Source: Microtetraspora glauca (GTDB taxonomy: Bacteria > Actinomycetota > Actinomycetes > Streptomycetales > Streptomycetaceae). From it: 64,000 nucleotides of DNA. The notes under the pieces were generated by a model that did no database searches, had not been told where the DNA came from, and saw only the letters and a program-made list of their open reading frames with translations. The position numbers were made by a program, and so were the translations under genes. Of this stretch, positions 43,078-51,708 are shown piece after piece (position 1 is the first letter of the stretch; the number at the start of each line of letters is the position of its first letter). The stretch spans positions 62,001 to 126,000 of the forward strand of contig JOFO01000005.1 of the NCBI GenBank assembly GCA_000721275.1. Reading direction: 5' to 3'.

Positions 43078-44246
43078 CACCGGCGTCCCTTCGGCAGGCC
43101 GAGCAGCCGCTCGGCGATGATGTCGCGCTGGATCTCGTTGGTCCCGGCGTAGATCGGGCCGGCGAGGGCGAAGGTGTGGCCGTCGGCCCAGCCGCCGTGC
43201 GCGGGTGCCTCCGGGGCCTCGTCGGACAGTTCGCCGTACGGTCCGAGGAGGTCGAGGGCGGTCTCGTGGAGGGCGATGTCGAGTTCCGACCAGAAGACCT
43301 TGTTGAGGCTGGACTCGGCGCCGATCGAGCCGCCGGCGGCGAGCCGGGAGGCGTTGGCGTAGGTGAACAGGCGGTAGGCGCGGGCGCCGATGACGGCGTC
43401 GGCGACGCGGTCGCGGACGGCGGTGTCGGCGGGGTCGGCGCGCTCCCGCCAGAGCGCGGCGAGCCGGTCGGCGGCGGCGGAGAACCGGCCGGGGCTGCGC
43501 AGGGTCAGGCCGCGCTCGTTCCCGGCGGTGCTCATGGCGACCCGCCAGCCGTCGCCGGGGGCGCCGATGACGTCCTCGTCGGGGACGAACACGTCGTCGA
43601 GGAAGAGTTCCGCGAAGGCGGGTCTGCCGTCGAGCCGGCCGATGGGCCGCACGGTGACGCCGTCGGCGTCGAGCGGGAACATGAGGTACGTCAGTCCCCG
43701 GTGCGGCCGGTCCGCCGCCGGCTCGCTGCGGAAGAGGCCGAAGGCGCGGTCGGCGAAGGCGGCCCGGGACGACCAGGTCTTCTGGCCGCGCAGCAGCCAG
43801 CCGCCGTCGGTGCGGACGGCGGTGGAGCGCAGGCTCGCCAGGTCGGAGCCGGCCTCGGGCTCGGACCACGCCTGGGCCCAGACGACCTCGCCGGACGCCA
43901 TGGGCGGCAGGACGCGGGCGCGCTGCTCGGCGGTGCCGTGCTCGAAGAGGGTGGGGGCGAGGAGGTTGATGCCGTTCTGGCCGACCCGGCCGGGGGCGCC
44001 CGCGGCGTAGTACTCCTCCTCGAAGACCAGCCACTGGACGACGGAGCAGCCCCGGCCGCCGTACTCCTCGGGCCAGGAGACCACCGACCAGCGGTCGGCG
44101 GCGAGTTCGGCCTCCCAGGCGCGGTGGGCGGCGAAGCCCGCGGCGGTCTCCAGGGACGGCAGGGGCGCGGCGGGCACGTGGGCGGCGAGCCAGGCGCGGG
44201 CCTCGGCGCGGAAGGCGTCGTCGGCGGGGGAGAAGTCGAGGTCCAT
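43077..44246 (-). CDS. Acyl-CoA dehydrogenase (FadE31-like)
   Basis: The 389-residue protein has complete dehydrogenase motifs: 'WAQAWSEPEAGSDLASLRSTAVRTDGGWLLRGQKTWSS' (FAD/substrate region), 'RPIGRLDGRPAFAELFLDDVFVP', and the C-terminal 'GPIYAGTNEIQRDIIAERLLGLP'. This C-terminus is typical of long-chain/steroid FadE proteins. It has a 1-nt overlap with the ECH gene upstream. It is the most complete of the three minus-strand dehydrogenases and is inferred to oxidise an acyl-CoA from rings C/D. Confidence 0.88.
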   Translation of the reverse strand: MDLDFSPADDAFRAEARAWLAAHVPAAPLPSLETAAGFAAHRAWEAELAADRWSVVSWPEEYGGRGCSVVQWLVFEEEYYAAGAPGRVGQNGINLLAPTLFEHGTAEQRARVLPPMASGEVVWAQAWSEPEAGSDLASLRSTAVRTDGGWLLRGQKTWSSRAAFADRAFGLFRSEPAADRPHRGLTYLMFPLDADGVTVRPIGRLDGRPAFAELFLDDVFVPDEDVIGAPGDGWRVAMSTAGNERGLTLRSPGRFSAAADRLAALWRERADPADTAVRDRVADAVIGARAYRLFTYANASRLAAGGSIGAESSLNKVFWSELDIALHETALDLLGPYGELSDEAPEAPAHGGWADGHTFALAGPIYAGTNEIQRDIIAERLLGLPKGRR

Positions 44247-45100
44247 CAGGAGCCCGCCGCCTTCATGGCCTTGATGTCCATGCCGCCGAGGGCGTCGCGG
44301 GAGGTCTCGGCGTTGTGCGCGTGCGCGAGGTGGTGGAGGCCGAAGACGGCGTCCATGCCGGTGTGGAGGCCCTGGAGGTCCTCGGCCTGGTTGACGGCGC
44401 GCTTGGTGAGGGCGAGTCCCATCCGGGGCATCTCGGCGATCCGGTGGGCCAGTTCCATGGTGTGCGCTTCGAGTTCGGCGCGGGGCACGACCCGGTTGAC
44501 CATGCCGACCTCGTGGGCGCGGCGGGCGCTCATCCGGTCGCCGGTGTAGAGGAACTCCTTGGCGATCCGGGGCGGCATCACCCAGGGGTGGGCGAAGTAC
44601 TCGACGCCGGGGATGCCCATGCGGACCACCGGGTCGGCGAAGAAGGCGTCCTCGGAGGCGACGATCAGGTCGCAGATCCAGGCGAGCATGAGGCCGCCGG
44701 CGACGCACGCGCCCTGCACGGACGCGACGACCGGCTTGGGGAGTTCGCGCCAGCGGCGGCACATGCCGAGGTAGACCTCGGATTCGCGGGCGAAGCGGCT
44801 CTCCGCGCCCTCCTTGTCGGAGTGGTCCCACCAGAGGCCGGCCTTCCGCTCGAACGGCAGGTGGGCGTCGCGCTCGGGGGTGCCGATGTCGTGGCCGGCG
44901 GAGAAGTGCTCGCCGGCGCCGGCGAGGACGACCACCTTCACCTCGTCGTCGCCGGCCGCGCGGTAGAAGGCGCGGTCGAGGGCGTAGGTCATGGCGGAGT
45001 TCTGGGCGTTGCGGTACTGGGGCCGGTCCATGGTGACGACGGCGACGGGGCCGCGCCGTTCATAGCGGACGGGCTCGGACGTGGTGCGGGCAGCGGACAT
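44246..45100 (-). CDS. Enoyl-CoA hydratase/isomerase family protein
   Basis: The 284-residue crotonase-fold protein has 'VAVVTMDRPQYRNAQN', 'VVVLAGAGEHFSAGHDIG' (oxyanion hole), and 'VQGACVAGGLMLAWICDLIVASEDAFFADPVVRMGIP'. An acidic residue is present in the second region, but I cannot assign hydratase versus hydrolase. It starts the minus-strand dehydrogenase operon and lies next to the KstR2-like box. It probably acts in the ring C/D beta-oxidation stage. Confidence 0.88.
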   Translation of the reverse strand: MSAARTTSEPVRYERRGPVAVVTMDRPQYRNAQNSAMTYALDRAFYRAAGDDEVKVVVLAGAGEHFSAGHDIGTPERDAHLPFERKAGLWWDHSDKEGAESRFARESEVYLGMCRRWRELPKPVVASVQGACVAGGLMLAWICDLIVASEDAFFADPVVRMGIPGVEYFAHPWVMPPRIAKEFLYTGDRMSARRAHEVGMVNRVVPRAELEAHTMELAHRIAEMPRMGLALTKRAVNQAEDLQGLHTGMDAVFGLHHLAHAHNAETSRDALGGMDIKAMKAAGS

Positions 45101-45115
45101 CCGCCCTCCTTCCCT

Positions 45116-45129
45116 AACAAGTGTTTGGT
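45116..45129. promoter_or_regulatory. KstR2-type operator between divergent ECH and acyl-CoA dehydrogenase genes
   Basis: AACAAGTGTTTGGT fits the mycobacterial KstR2 consensus AnCAAGnnCTTGnT with one mismatch. It lies in a 45-bp gap between two divergent operons and overlaps both promoters. A second near-identical site lies at 52497. Confidence 0.75.
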
Positions 45130-45145
45130 AGGTTAACGTACGGCC

Positions 45146-46312
45146 ATGAGCAACGTCGAGGAGTTCCGCAGGGAGGTCCGCGGCTGGCTGCGGACCCACC
45201 TCACCGGAGAGTTCGCGGCCCTGCGCGGCCGGGGCGGCCCCGGCCGCGAGCACGAGGCACACGCCGAACGCCTCGCCTGGGAACGGCACATGGCCGCCCA
45301 CGGATGGACCTGCGTCGGCTGGCCGAAGGAGTACGGCGGACGCGGCGCGAACCTGGAGGAACAGGTCGCCTTCCACGAGGAGTACGCCCTCGCCGACGCC
45401 CCCGCCCGCGTCGGCCACATCGGCGAACAGCTCCTCGGGCCGACCCTCATCGCCTTCGGCACCCCCGCCCAGCGCGCCCGCTTCCTGCCCCGGATCGTCG
45501 CCGTCGACGAACTGTGGTGCCAGGGCTACTCCGAGCCCGACGCCGGCTCCGACCTGGCCAACGTCCGCACCCGGGCCGAACGGGACGGCGACTCCTGGGT
45601 GGTCACCGGCCAGAAGGTGTGGACCTCAGGCGCCCACGAGGCCGACTGGTGCTTCGTCGTCGCCCGCACCGAGCCCGGCTCCACCCGCCACCACGGCCTC
45701 TCCTATCTGCTCGTCCCGCTGGACGCCCCCGGCGTCGAGATCCGGCCGATCGTCCAGCTCACCGGCACCTCCGAGTTCAACGAGGTCTTCTTCGACGGCG
45801 CCAGGACCGACGCCGGCCACCTCGTCGGCGCCCCCGGCGACGGCTGGAAGGTCGCCATGGCCACCCTCGGCTTCGAACGCGGCGTCTCCACCCTCGGCCA
45901 GCAGGTCGGCTTCCGCCGCGAACTGGAGGCCGTGATCGACCTGGCCCGCCGCAACGGCGCTGCCGCCGACCCCCTCGTCCGCGACCGGATCGCCCGCGCC
46001 TGGACCGGCCTGGAGACCATCCGCTTCAACGCCCTCCGGATGCTCAGCGGCGTCGCCGCCGGGGCCCCCGGCCCCGAGGCGTCCATCAACAAGATCTTCT
46101 GGGCCACCTGGCACCGCGAACTCGGCGAACTCGCCATGGACGTGTGCGGCGCCGGCGGCATGCTCGCCGCCGGGGAGCCGTACGACCTCACCGACTGGCA
46201 GCGCCTCTACCTCTTCTCCCGCGCCGACACCCTCTACGCCGGGTCCAACGAGATCCAGCGGAACATCATCGCCGAGCGCGTCCTCGGCCTGCCCAAGGAG
46301 GCCCGCCCGTGA
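45146..46312 (+). CDS. Acyl-CoA dehydrogenase (FadE30-like)
   Basis: The 388-residue protein has standard dehydrogenase motifs: 'WPKEYGGRGANLEEQVAFHEEYALADAPARVG', 'WCQGYSEPDAGSDLANVRTRAERDGDSWVVTGQKVWTSG', and 'YAGSNEIQRNIIAERVLGLP'. It is the first gene of the operon dehydrogenase-SDR-TetR-thiolase, the same order as Mtb fadE30-Rv3559c-kstR2-fadA6. FadE30 oxidises a HIP-CoA derivative in ring C/D degradation. The ATG at 45146 begins 17 bp past the KstR2-type box. Its stop overlaps the next GTG by 4 nt. Confidence 0.9.
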   Translation: MSNVEEFRREVRGWLRTHLTGEFAALRGRGGPGREHEAHAERLAWERHMAAHGWTCVGWPKEYGGRGANLEEQVAFHEEYALADAPARVGHIGEQLLGPTLIAFGTPAQRARFLPRIVAVDELWCQGYSEPDAGSDLANVRTRAERDGDSWVVTGQKVWTSGAHEADWCFVVARTEPGSTRHHGLSYLLVPLDAPGVEIRPIVQLTGTSEFNEVFFDGARTDAGHLVGAPGDGWKVAMATLGFERGVSTLGQQVGFRRELEAVIDLARRNGAAADPLVRDRIARAWTGLETIRFNALRMLSGVAAGAPGPEASINKIFWATWHRELGELAMDVCGAGGMLAAGEPYDLTDWQRLYLFSRADTLYAGSNEIQRNIIAERVLGLPKEARP

Positions 46313-47100
46313 CCGGCACCCCGCCGCCCCCCTACGTCCCCGGCCACGGACTCCTCGCCGGCCGGTCCGCCGTCGTCACCGCCGCCGCCGGCGCCGGCAT
46401 CGGCGGCGCCACCGCCCGCCGGCTCCTGGAGGAGGGCGCCCGCGTGCTCCTCTCCGACGCCCACGCCCGACGCCTGAAGGAGTCCGAGGCGGAGCTCGCC
46501 GCCGAGTTCGGCGCCGGCCGGGTCGCCGCCCTGCCCTGCGACGTCACCGACGAGACCCAGGTCGCCGCCCTCTTCGACCTCGCCGAGGAACGCCACGGAC
46601 ACCTCGACGTCGTCGTCAACAACGCCGGACTCGGCGGCACCGCCGACCTCGTGGACATGACCGACGCCCAGTGGGACAAGGTCCTCGACGTCACCCTCAA
46701 CGGCACCTTCCGCTGCACCCGTGCCGCCCTGCGCCGCATGAAGGCCGCCGGACGCGGCGGCACCGTCGTCAACAACGCCTCCGTGATCGGCTGGCGCGCC
46801 CAGAAGGGCCAGGCCCACTACGCCGCCGCCAAGGCCGGCGTCATGGCCCTCACCCGCTGCGCCGCGCTGGAGGCCGCCGCGTACGGCGTCCGCGTCAACG
46901 CCGTCTCCCCGTCGCTCGCCATGCACCCGCACCTCGTCAGGGTCACCACCCCCGAACTCCTCGAAGAGCTCACCTCCCGCGAGGCGTTCGGCCGGTACGC
47001 CGAGCCCTGGGAGGTCGCCAACGTCATCGTCTTCCTCGCCAGCGGATACGCCTCCTACCTCACCGGCGAGGTGCTCTCGGTCAGCAGCCAGCACCCGTGA
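46309..47100 (+). CDS. Short-chain dehydrogenase (IpdF/Rv3559c-like)
   Basis: The 263-residue SDR has the coenzyme motif 'TAAAGAGIGGATA' (near 24-36), the catalytic Ser S158 in 'NNASVIG', and Y171-x3-K175. 'NNAG' (104-107) is present. By position it corresponds to Mtb Rv3559c (IpdF), which acts on the 5-hydroxyl of HIC-CoA, although the exact substrate here is inference. The GTG start overlaps the dehydrogenase TGA, and its own TGA overlaps the next GTG, indicating translational coupling. Confidence 0.88.
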   Translation: MTGTPPPPYVPGHGLLAGRSAVVTAAAGAGIGGATARRLLEEGARVLLSDAHARRLKESEAELAAEFGAGRVAALPCDVTDETQVAALFDLAEERHGHLDVVVNNAGLGGTADLVDMTDAQWDKVLDVTLNGTFRCTRAALRRMKAAGRGGTVVNNASVIGWRAQKGQAHYAAAKAGVMALTRCAALEAAAYGVRVNAVSPSLAMHPHLVRVTTPELLEELTSREAFGRYAEPWEVANVIVFLASGYASYLTGEVLSVSSQHP

Positions 47101-47765
47101 GACCGGCGCCCGGGCGGCGCCGCGAACTCCTGGACACGGCCGCCGAGGTGTTCGCCGCGCAGGGGTACGACGCCACGACCGTCCGCCGGATCGCCGACGC
47201 GGCCGGACTCCTCGCGGGCAGCCTCTACCACCACTTCGACTCCAAGGAGTCGATGCTGGACGAGATCCTGTCCGGCTTCCTCGGCGACCTGGGCGGCCGG
47301 TACGACGCCGTGCTCGCCGCCGGTCTCGGCCCCCGGCAGACCCTGGAGGCGCTGGTCACCGCGTCCTTCCGGGAGATCGACCGGCACCGCGCCGCCGTCG
47401 CCATCTACCAGAAGGAGTCCCGGCAACTGCGCGACCAGCCGCGCTTCCGCTACCTCGCCGAAGCCCAGCGGAGGATCGAGCGCGCCTGGCTCCGCACCCT
47501 GGAGTCCGGCGTCGCCTCCGGCGACCTCCGCACCGACCTCGACGTCCGGCTCGCCCACCGCTTCGTCCGCGACACCGTCTGGGTCGCCGCGTCCTGGTAC
47601 CGGCCGGGCGGCCGGCACAGCCCGGAGGAGATCGCCCGCCAGTACCTCTCGATGGTGCTGGAGGGCATCGCCCTCCGCGAACGCCCCCCGGCGCACCCAC
47701 CCGCGCACCCACCCGCGCATCCCTCTCCACACCCGCCCACGCACCCACCCACGCACGAGGAGTGA
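47097..47765 (+). CDS. kstR2: TetR family regulator, KstR2-like
   Basis: The 222-residue protein has a TetR HTH ('AAEVFAAQGYDATTVRRIADAAGLLAGSLYHHFDSKESML') and a helical ligand domain. By position between the SDR and fadA6 it matches KstR2, the HIP-CoA-responsive repressor of ring C/D genes in mycobacteria. The last 26 residues are a Pro/His/Ala/Thr repeat (PPAH x3, PPTH x2), from about residue 197, coded by a 12-bp repeated tract; this tail is unusual. The KstR2-type boxes at 45116 and 52497 are the predicted targets. The GTG start is translationally coupled. Confidence 0.85.
   Translation: MRPAPGRRRELLDTAAEVFAAQGYDATTVRRIADAAGLLAGSLYHHFDSKESMLDEILSGFLGDLGGRYDAVLAAGLGPRQTLEALVTASFREIDRHRAAVAIYQKESRQLRDQPRFRYLAEAQRRIERAWLRTLESGVASGDLRTDLDVRLAHRFVRDTVWVAASWYRPGGRHSPEEIARQYLSMVLEGIALRERPPAHPPAHPPAHPSPHPPTHPPTHEE
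47685..47762 (+). repeat. 12-bp imperfect tandem repeats coding a Pro/His tail
   Basis: Units like gcgcacccaccc repeat about six times and encode PPAH/PPTH at the C-terminus of the KstR2-like protein. The tract ends next to the fadA6 ribosome site (gaggag). Confidence 0.7.
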
Positions 47766-47767
47766 CC

Positions 47768-48925
47768 ATGCCCGAGGCCTACATCGTCGAAGCGGTCCGC
47801 ACCCCGGTCGGCCGACGGGGCGGCGGACTCGCCGCCGTCCACCCCGCCGACCTCGGCGCCCACGTCCTGAAGGCCCTGATGGACCGCTCGGGCGTCGACC
47901 CGGCGGCCGTCGAGGACGTCGTCCTCGGCTGCCTGGACACCGTCGGCCCGCAGGCCGGCGACATCGCCCGCACCAGCTGGCTGGCGGCCGGGCTCCCCGA
48001 GGAGGTGCCGGGCGTCACCGTGGACCGGCAGTGCGGCTCCTCCCAGCAGGCCCTGCACTTCGCCGCCCAGGGCGTCCTCTCCGGCACCCAGGACCTGGTC
48101 GTGGCCGGCGGCACGCAGAACATGTCGATGGTCCCCATCGCCTTCGCCAGCCGCCGGGCCGCCGTCCCGCTCGGCTTCACCGAGGGCCCCTACGCCGGCT
48201 CCGCGGGCTGGCGGGCGCGCTACGGCGACCAGCCGGTCGACCAGTTCCACGGCGCCGAGATCATCGCCGACAAGTGGGGCATCTCCCGCCGGGACATGGA
48301 GGAGTTCGCCCTCCGCTCGCACCAGCGGGCCGTCCGCGCCGCCGACGAGGGCCGCTTCGACCGCGAGCTCGTCCCCTACGGCGACGTCACCGCCGACGAG
48401 GGCCCGCGCCGGGACACCTCCCTGGAGAAGATGGCCGGACTGAAGCCGGTGGTGGAGGGCGGACGCATCACCGCCGCCGTCTCCTCCCAGGTCTCCGACG
48501 GCGCCTCGGCGATGCTCCTCGCGAGCGAGCGGGCGGTGCGCGAGCACGGCCTCACGCCGCGCGCCCGGATCCACCACCTCTCCGTGCGCGGCGAGGACCC
48601 CATCCGGATGCTGTCCGCGCCGATCCCGGCGACGGCGTACGCGCTGAAGAGGGCCGGCATGACCCTCGACGACATCGATCTGGTGGAGATCAACGAGGCG
48701 TTCGCGCCGGTCGTCCTCGCCTGGCTGAAGGAGACCGGCGCCGACCCGGAGAAGGTCAACGTCAACGGCGGCGCCATCGCCCTCGGCCACCCCCTCGGCG
48801 CGACCGGCACCAAGCTCGCCGTGACCCTCCTGCACGAACTGGAGCGCACCGGGGGCCGCTACGGCCTCCAGACGATGTGCGAGGGCGGCGGCCAGGCGAA
48901 CGTGACGATCATCGAGCGGCTGTAG
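47768..48925 (+). CDS. fadA6: Acetyl-CoA acyltransferase FadA6
   Basis: The 385-residue thiolase has the nucleophile C89 in 'VDRQCGSSQQAL', catalytic H341 in 'GHPLGATG' and C371 in 'CEGGGQAN'. The KstR2-regulon thiolase FadA6 performs a thiolytic step in ring C/D degradation. The ATG at 47768 follows gaggag; a GTG two codons before is possible. It is the last gene of its operon and is followed by a strong terminator. Confidence 0.93.
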   Translation: MPEAYIVEAVRTPVGRRGGGLAAVHPADLGAHVLKALMDRSGVDPAAVEDVVLGCLDTVGPQAGDIARTSWLAAGLPEEVPGVTVDRQCGSSQQALHFAAQGVLSGTQDLVVAGGTQNMSMVPIAFASRRAAVPLGFTEGPYAGSAGWRARYGDQPVDQFHGAEIIADKWGISRRDMEEFALRSHQRAVRAADEGRFDRELVPYGDVTADEGPRRDTSLEKMAGLKPVVEGGRITAAVSSQVSDGASAMLLASERAVREHGLTPRARIHHLSVRGEDPIRMLSAPIPATAYALKRAGMTLDDIDLVEINEAFAPVVLAWLKETGADPEKVNVNGGAIALGHPLGATGTKLAVTLLHELERTGGRYGLQTMCEGGGQANVTIIERL

Positions 48926-48949
48926 CGCCGTCCGGGGCGCGCGCGGCGA

Positions 48950-48985
48950 CGTCCGCCGGGGTGGTGGTGGCCACCCCGGCGGACG
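48950..48985. terminator. Bidirectional terminator between fadA6 and ipdC
   Basis: CGTCCGCCGGGGTGG (48950-48964) and CCACCCCGGCGGACG (48971-48985) are perfect 15-bp arms around a 6-nt loop, between converging genes. Confidence 0.8.
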
Positions 48986-49007
48986 CCGTCGTGCGTGCGG
49001 CGGACGG

Positions 49008-50072
49008 TCAGTCCGGGCGGGGGAGCGCGCGGAGCGCCGCCGTCGCCTCGGCCATGATCCGGTCGACGAGTTCGGCGCACGACGGGAGGTCGCCGATCAG
49101 GCCGGCGACCTGCCCGGAGGCCATCACCCCCAGGTCGGTGCGGCCGTCCACCATCGACGCCTTGAGCATCATGGGGGTGTTGGCGGCGAGCAGGACCTGG
49201 CTCCAGGTCAGCTCCTTGCCGTGCCGCATCGCGAGGCCGTCGCGGACCATCCGCGGCCAGCTCATGCCGGACTCGCGGCGGAAGGCCGCCGCGTGCCGGA
49301 CGGCCCGCAGCAGCGCCGCCGCCCGCCCGGAGCGCTCCAGCGCGTCGACCAGCTCGGTCCGGAGCATCCGGTGCGGCAGGCCGTCGACCTTCGTGGTGAC
49401 CGTGACGTCGTTGACGCCCGCCGCCAGATAGCGGGCCTTGACCGCGTCGGGGACGGTCGAGTCGGAGGTCAGCAGGAAGCGGGTGCCCATCGCGACCCCG
49501 GCCGCCCCGTAGGAGAGCGCGGCGACCAGGCCGCGTCCGTCGTGGAAGCCGCCGGCGGCGACCACCGGGATGTCCACGGCGTCCACCACCTGGGGGAGGA
49601 GGACCGTGGTGGCGACGCCGCCGGTGTGCCCGCCGCCCTCCCCGCCCTGGACCACGACCGCGTCCGCGCCCCACGCGGCGACCTTCTCCGCGTGCCGGCG
49701 GGCGCCGATCGACGGGATGACGACGACCCCGGCGTCCTTCAGGCGGGCGATCAGCTCCCGCGAGGGCGCGAGCGCGAAGGACGCGACCCGCACGCCCTCG
49801 TCGATGATGATCCGGACCCGCTCGGCGGCGTCCCCGGCGTCGGCCCGCAGGTTGACGCCGAACGGGGCGTCCGTGCGCGCCTTCACCTCGCGCACGGCGG
49901 ACCGCAGCCGGTCGGTGCTCATGGTCGCCGACGCCAGGACGCCGAGCGCGCCCGCGTTCGCGGCGGCGGAGACCAGCCGGGGCCCGGCGACCCACCCCAT
50001 GCCCGTCTGCACGATCGGGTGGCGCACCCCGGTGAGCGCGGTGAACGGGGTGGCGAGGGTGACGTCGCTCAT
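49008..50072 (-). CDS. ipdC: IpdC, nitronate monooxygenase-type flavoprotein
   Basis: The 354-residue FMN-dependent TIM-barrel protein has 'HPIVQTGMGWVAGPRLVSAAANAGALG', 'VVIPSIGARRHAEKVAAWGADAVVVQGGEGGGHTG' and 'VVAAGGFHDGRGLVAALSYGAAGVAMGTRFLL'. These are the FMN-binding and active-site segments of the 2-nitropropane-dioxygenase fold. In steroid degraders IpdC takes part in converting the hydroxylated ring of HIP-CoA. It is the last gene of echA20-ipdA-ipdB-ipdC, each overlapping the next by 4 nt (here 50069-50072). Confidence 0.9.
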   Translation of the reverse strand: MSDVTLATPFTALTGVRHPIVQTGMGWVAGPRLVSAAANAGALGVLASATMSTDRLRSAVREVKARTDAPFGVNLRADAGDAAERVRIIIDEGVRVASFALAPSRELIARLKDAGVVVIPSIGARRHAEKVAAWGADAVVVQGGEGGGHTGGVATTVLLPQVVDAVDIPVVAAGGFHDGRGLVAALSYGAAGVAMGTRFLLTSDSTVPDAVKARYLAAGVNDVTVTTKVDGLPHRMLRTELVDALERSGRAAALLRAVRHAAAFRRESGMSWPRMVRDGLAMRHGKELTWSQVLLAANTPMMLKASMVDGRTDLGVMASGQVAGLIGDLPSCAELVDRIMAEATAALRALPRPD

Positions 50073-50845
50073 GCCCGGACCTCGCGGTCGCGCAGCCCCC
50101 GGGGGTCGATCTCCTCGCGGATCAGCCGCAGTTCCTCCGCCGTGGGGTCGCGGGTGTACGGCACCTCCCCGGGCACCTCCAGCGCGAAGCCGGTCGCCGC
50201 CCGCACCTCCTCGACGGTGACGCCCGGGTGGAGCGAGCGGAGCCGCATGACCCGGTCCGGGGTCGCGAAGTCGAAGACGCCGAGGTCCGTGACGACGTCC
50301 GCGATCCGGTGGTAGCGGGTCGCGGACGGGCCGGCCGCCGCGGCCCGGTCGTACCCGACGCCGCAGACCATGTCGACCCGCTCGACGAAGACCCGCGGAG
50401 AGTGCCGGGGGATCCAGTAACTCGTCGGATTGTTCAGCGTGTTGACGGGCGCGCCGCGGACGCCGAGGAGCTGGCGGCGGGGCCGCTCCCAGTCGCCGAC
50501 ACAGCTGATGTTCTGGTTGCCGTGCCGGTCGAGCTGGCTGGCGCCCATCATCACGTGCCGCCGCCCCGTGGCCACCAGGGCCAGGTGCTGCCGGTACGGC
50601 AGCCACCCCTCCACCACGCCGGGCGGGTCGCCGGCCGCCGGCACGTCGCCGATGAGCAGCGCCTCGCCGTCGGTGAGCAGCAGGTCGGGGGAGAAGGTGC
50701 GCTTGGCCAGCCGGGCGCCGATCAGCGGCACCGTGCCCATGGGGCTGGCCAGCACCTCGCCCGCGTCCCGCCACGCCTCGGCGCAGGCCACCACGCAGTA
50801 CTCGGCGCGGGTCGCCGCGGTGGTCGTGCCGGTGCCGCCGCTCAT
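50069..50845 (-). CDS. ipdB: IpdB, CoA-transferase-like COCHEA-CoA hydrolase beta subunit
   Basis: The 258-residue protein has the CoA-transferase family I beta fold, with 'MGTVPLIGARLAKRTFSPDLLLTDGEALLIGDVP', 'MMGASQLDRHGNQNISCVG' and 'HPGVTVEEVRAATGFALEVPGEVP'. IpdAB is a divergent member of the family that hydrolyses ring C of COCHEA-CoA rather than transferring CoA. Pairing with IpdA by overlapping reading frames (4 nt) and the neighbouring echA20/ipdC support this specific call over a generic CoA-transferase. Confidence 0.9.
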   Translation of the reverse strand: MSGGTGTTTAATRAEYCVVACAEAWRDAGEVLASPMGTVPLIGARLAKRTFSPDLLLTDGEALLIGDVPAAGDPPGVVEGWLPYRQHLALVATGRRHVMMGASQLDRHGNQNISCVGDWERPRRQLLGVRGAPVNTLNNPTSYWIPRHSPRVFVERVDMVCGVGYDRAAAAGPSATRYHRIADVVTDLGVFDFATPDRVMRLRSLHPGVTVEEVRAATGFALEVPGEVPYTRDPTAEELRLIREEIDPRGLRDREVRA

Positions 50846-51708
50846 GCTTCCTCCCCGTGGAAGGCCGCCACCGCGGCCTGGTACGCGTCCTCGTCGCCGG
50901 ACAGGAACCGGGCGGTGAACGCCCGCCACGCCTCCGGGTCGCGGGCCGCCTCGACGTAGTGGCGCTGGAACGCCTCGTCCCGGTCGTGGTCGGGGGCGCA
51001 CGAGGTGAAGTGCGCGCCGTTGGGGGTCTCGACGACCCCGTCGACGAACGCCCGCTTGAGCAGCAGCGTCTGCGGCCCGGCGTCCTTCAGCAGCTCGGAG
51101 GTCTCCACGATCCGCTCGCAGGAGACGTACGCGGCGTCCGCCGCCTCGCAGAACAGGTCGTCGAAGTACGGGTCGGGGCCCAGGTACTGGCCGTTGCCGT
51201 GCGCGTCGGCGCGGTTGAGGTGGACGAGCGCCGCGTCCAGGCGCAGCGCCGGGACGGCCACCAGCTCCTCGCGGTCGCCGTACGGCGAGGTGACCGTCCG
51301 CAGCGACGGGTTGACGGTCATGACGTCCGAGGCGAGTCCGGCCCGGATGGGCATGAACGGCAGCCGGTGCACGGCGGCCGTGAGTCCCCACATCATCATG
51401 GCCTCGTCCAGCTCGACCAGTTCGAACGCGCCGCGCTGCCGGGCCGCGACGAAGTGCGGCTCCAGCGGGACGGAGTCGAGCGTGGCGAACGCGGCGACCA
51501 GCTTGCGGATCTTGCCGGCGGCGGCCAGCAGCCCGACGTCGGGACCGCCGTACGAGACCACCGTCAGATCGGTGACGTCCGAGCGCAGCAGCGCCCGGAC
51601 CAGTGCCATCGGCTTGCGCCGGGAGCCCCAGCCGCCGATGCCGACCGTCATGCCGCTGCGCAGCCGGCCGACGACCTCCTCGGCGGTCATCGTCTTGTCC
51701 TTGCTCAC
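50842..51708 (-). CDS. ipdA: IpdA, CoA-transferase-like COCHEA-CoA hydrolase alpha subunit
   Basis: The 288-residue protein has 'LRSGMTVGIGGWGSRRKPMALVRALLRSDVTDLTVVSYGGPDVGLLAAAGKIRKLVAAF' and 'DAALVHLNRADAHGNGQYLGPDPYFDDLFCEAADAAYVSCERIVET', the alpha-subunit core of family I CoA-transferases. The GGPDVGLL region is the type seen in IpdA. The GTG at 51708 overlaps the echA20 stop by 4 nt. With IpdB it should open steroid ring C after EchA20 has opened ring D. Confidence 0.9.
   Translation of the reverse strand: MSKDKTMTAEEVVGRLRSGMTVGIGGWGSRRKPMALVRALLRSDVTDLTVVSYGGPDVGLLAAAGKIRKLVAAFATLDSVPLEPHFVAARQRGAFELVELDEAMMMWGLTAAVHRLPFMPIRAGLASDVMTVNPSLRTVTSPYGDREELVAVPALRLDAALVHLNRADAHGNGQYLGPDPYFDDLFCEAADAAYVSCERIVETSELLKDAGPQTLLLKRAFVDGVVETPNGAHFTSCAPDHDRDEAFQRHYVEAARDPEAWRAFTARFLSGDEDAYQAAVAAFHGEEA

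Noticed and set aside
50069..51708. Ordinary 3-oxoacid or glutaconate CoA-transferase instead of IpdAB
   Set aside because: The fold is the same, but the exact neighbours (echA20, ipdC, Rv3548c/3549c-like SDRs, KstR2-type box) make the IpdAB assignment more likely.
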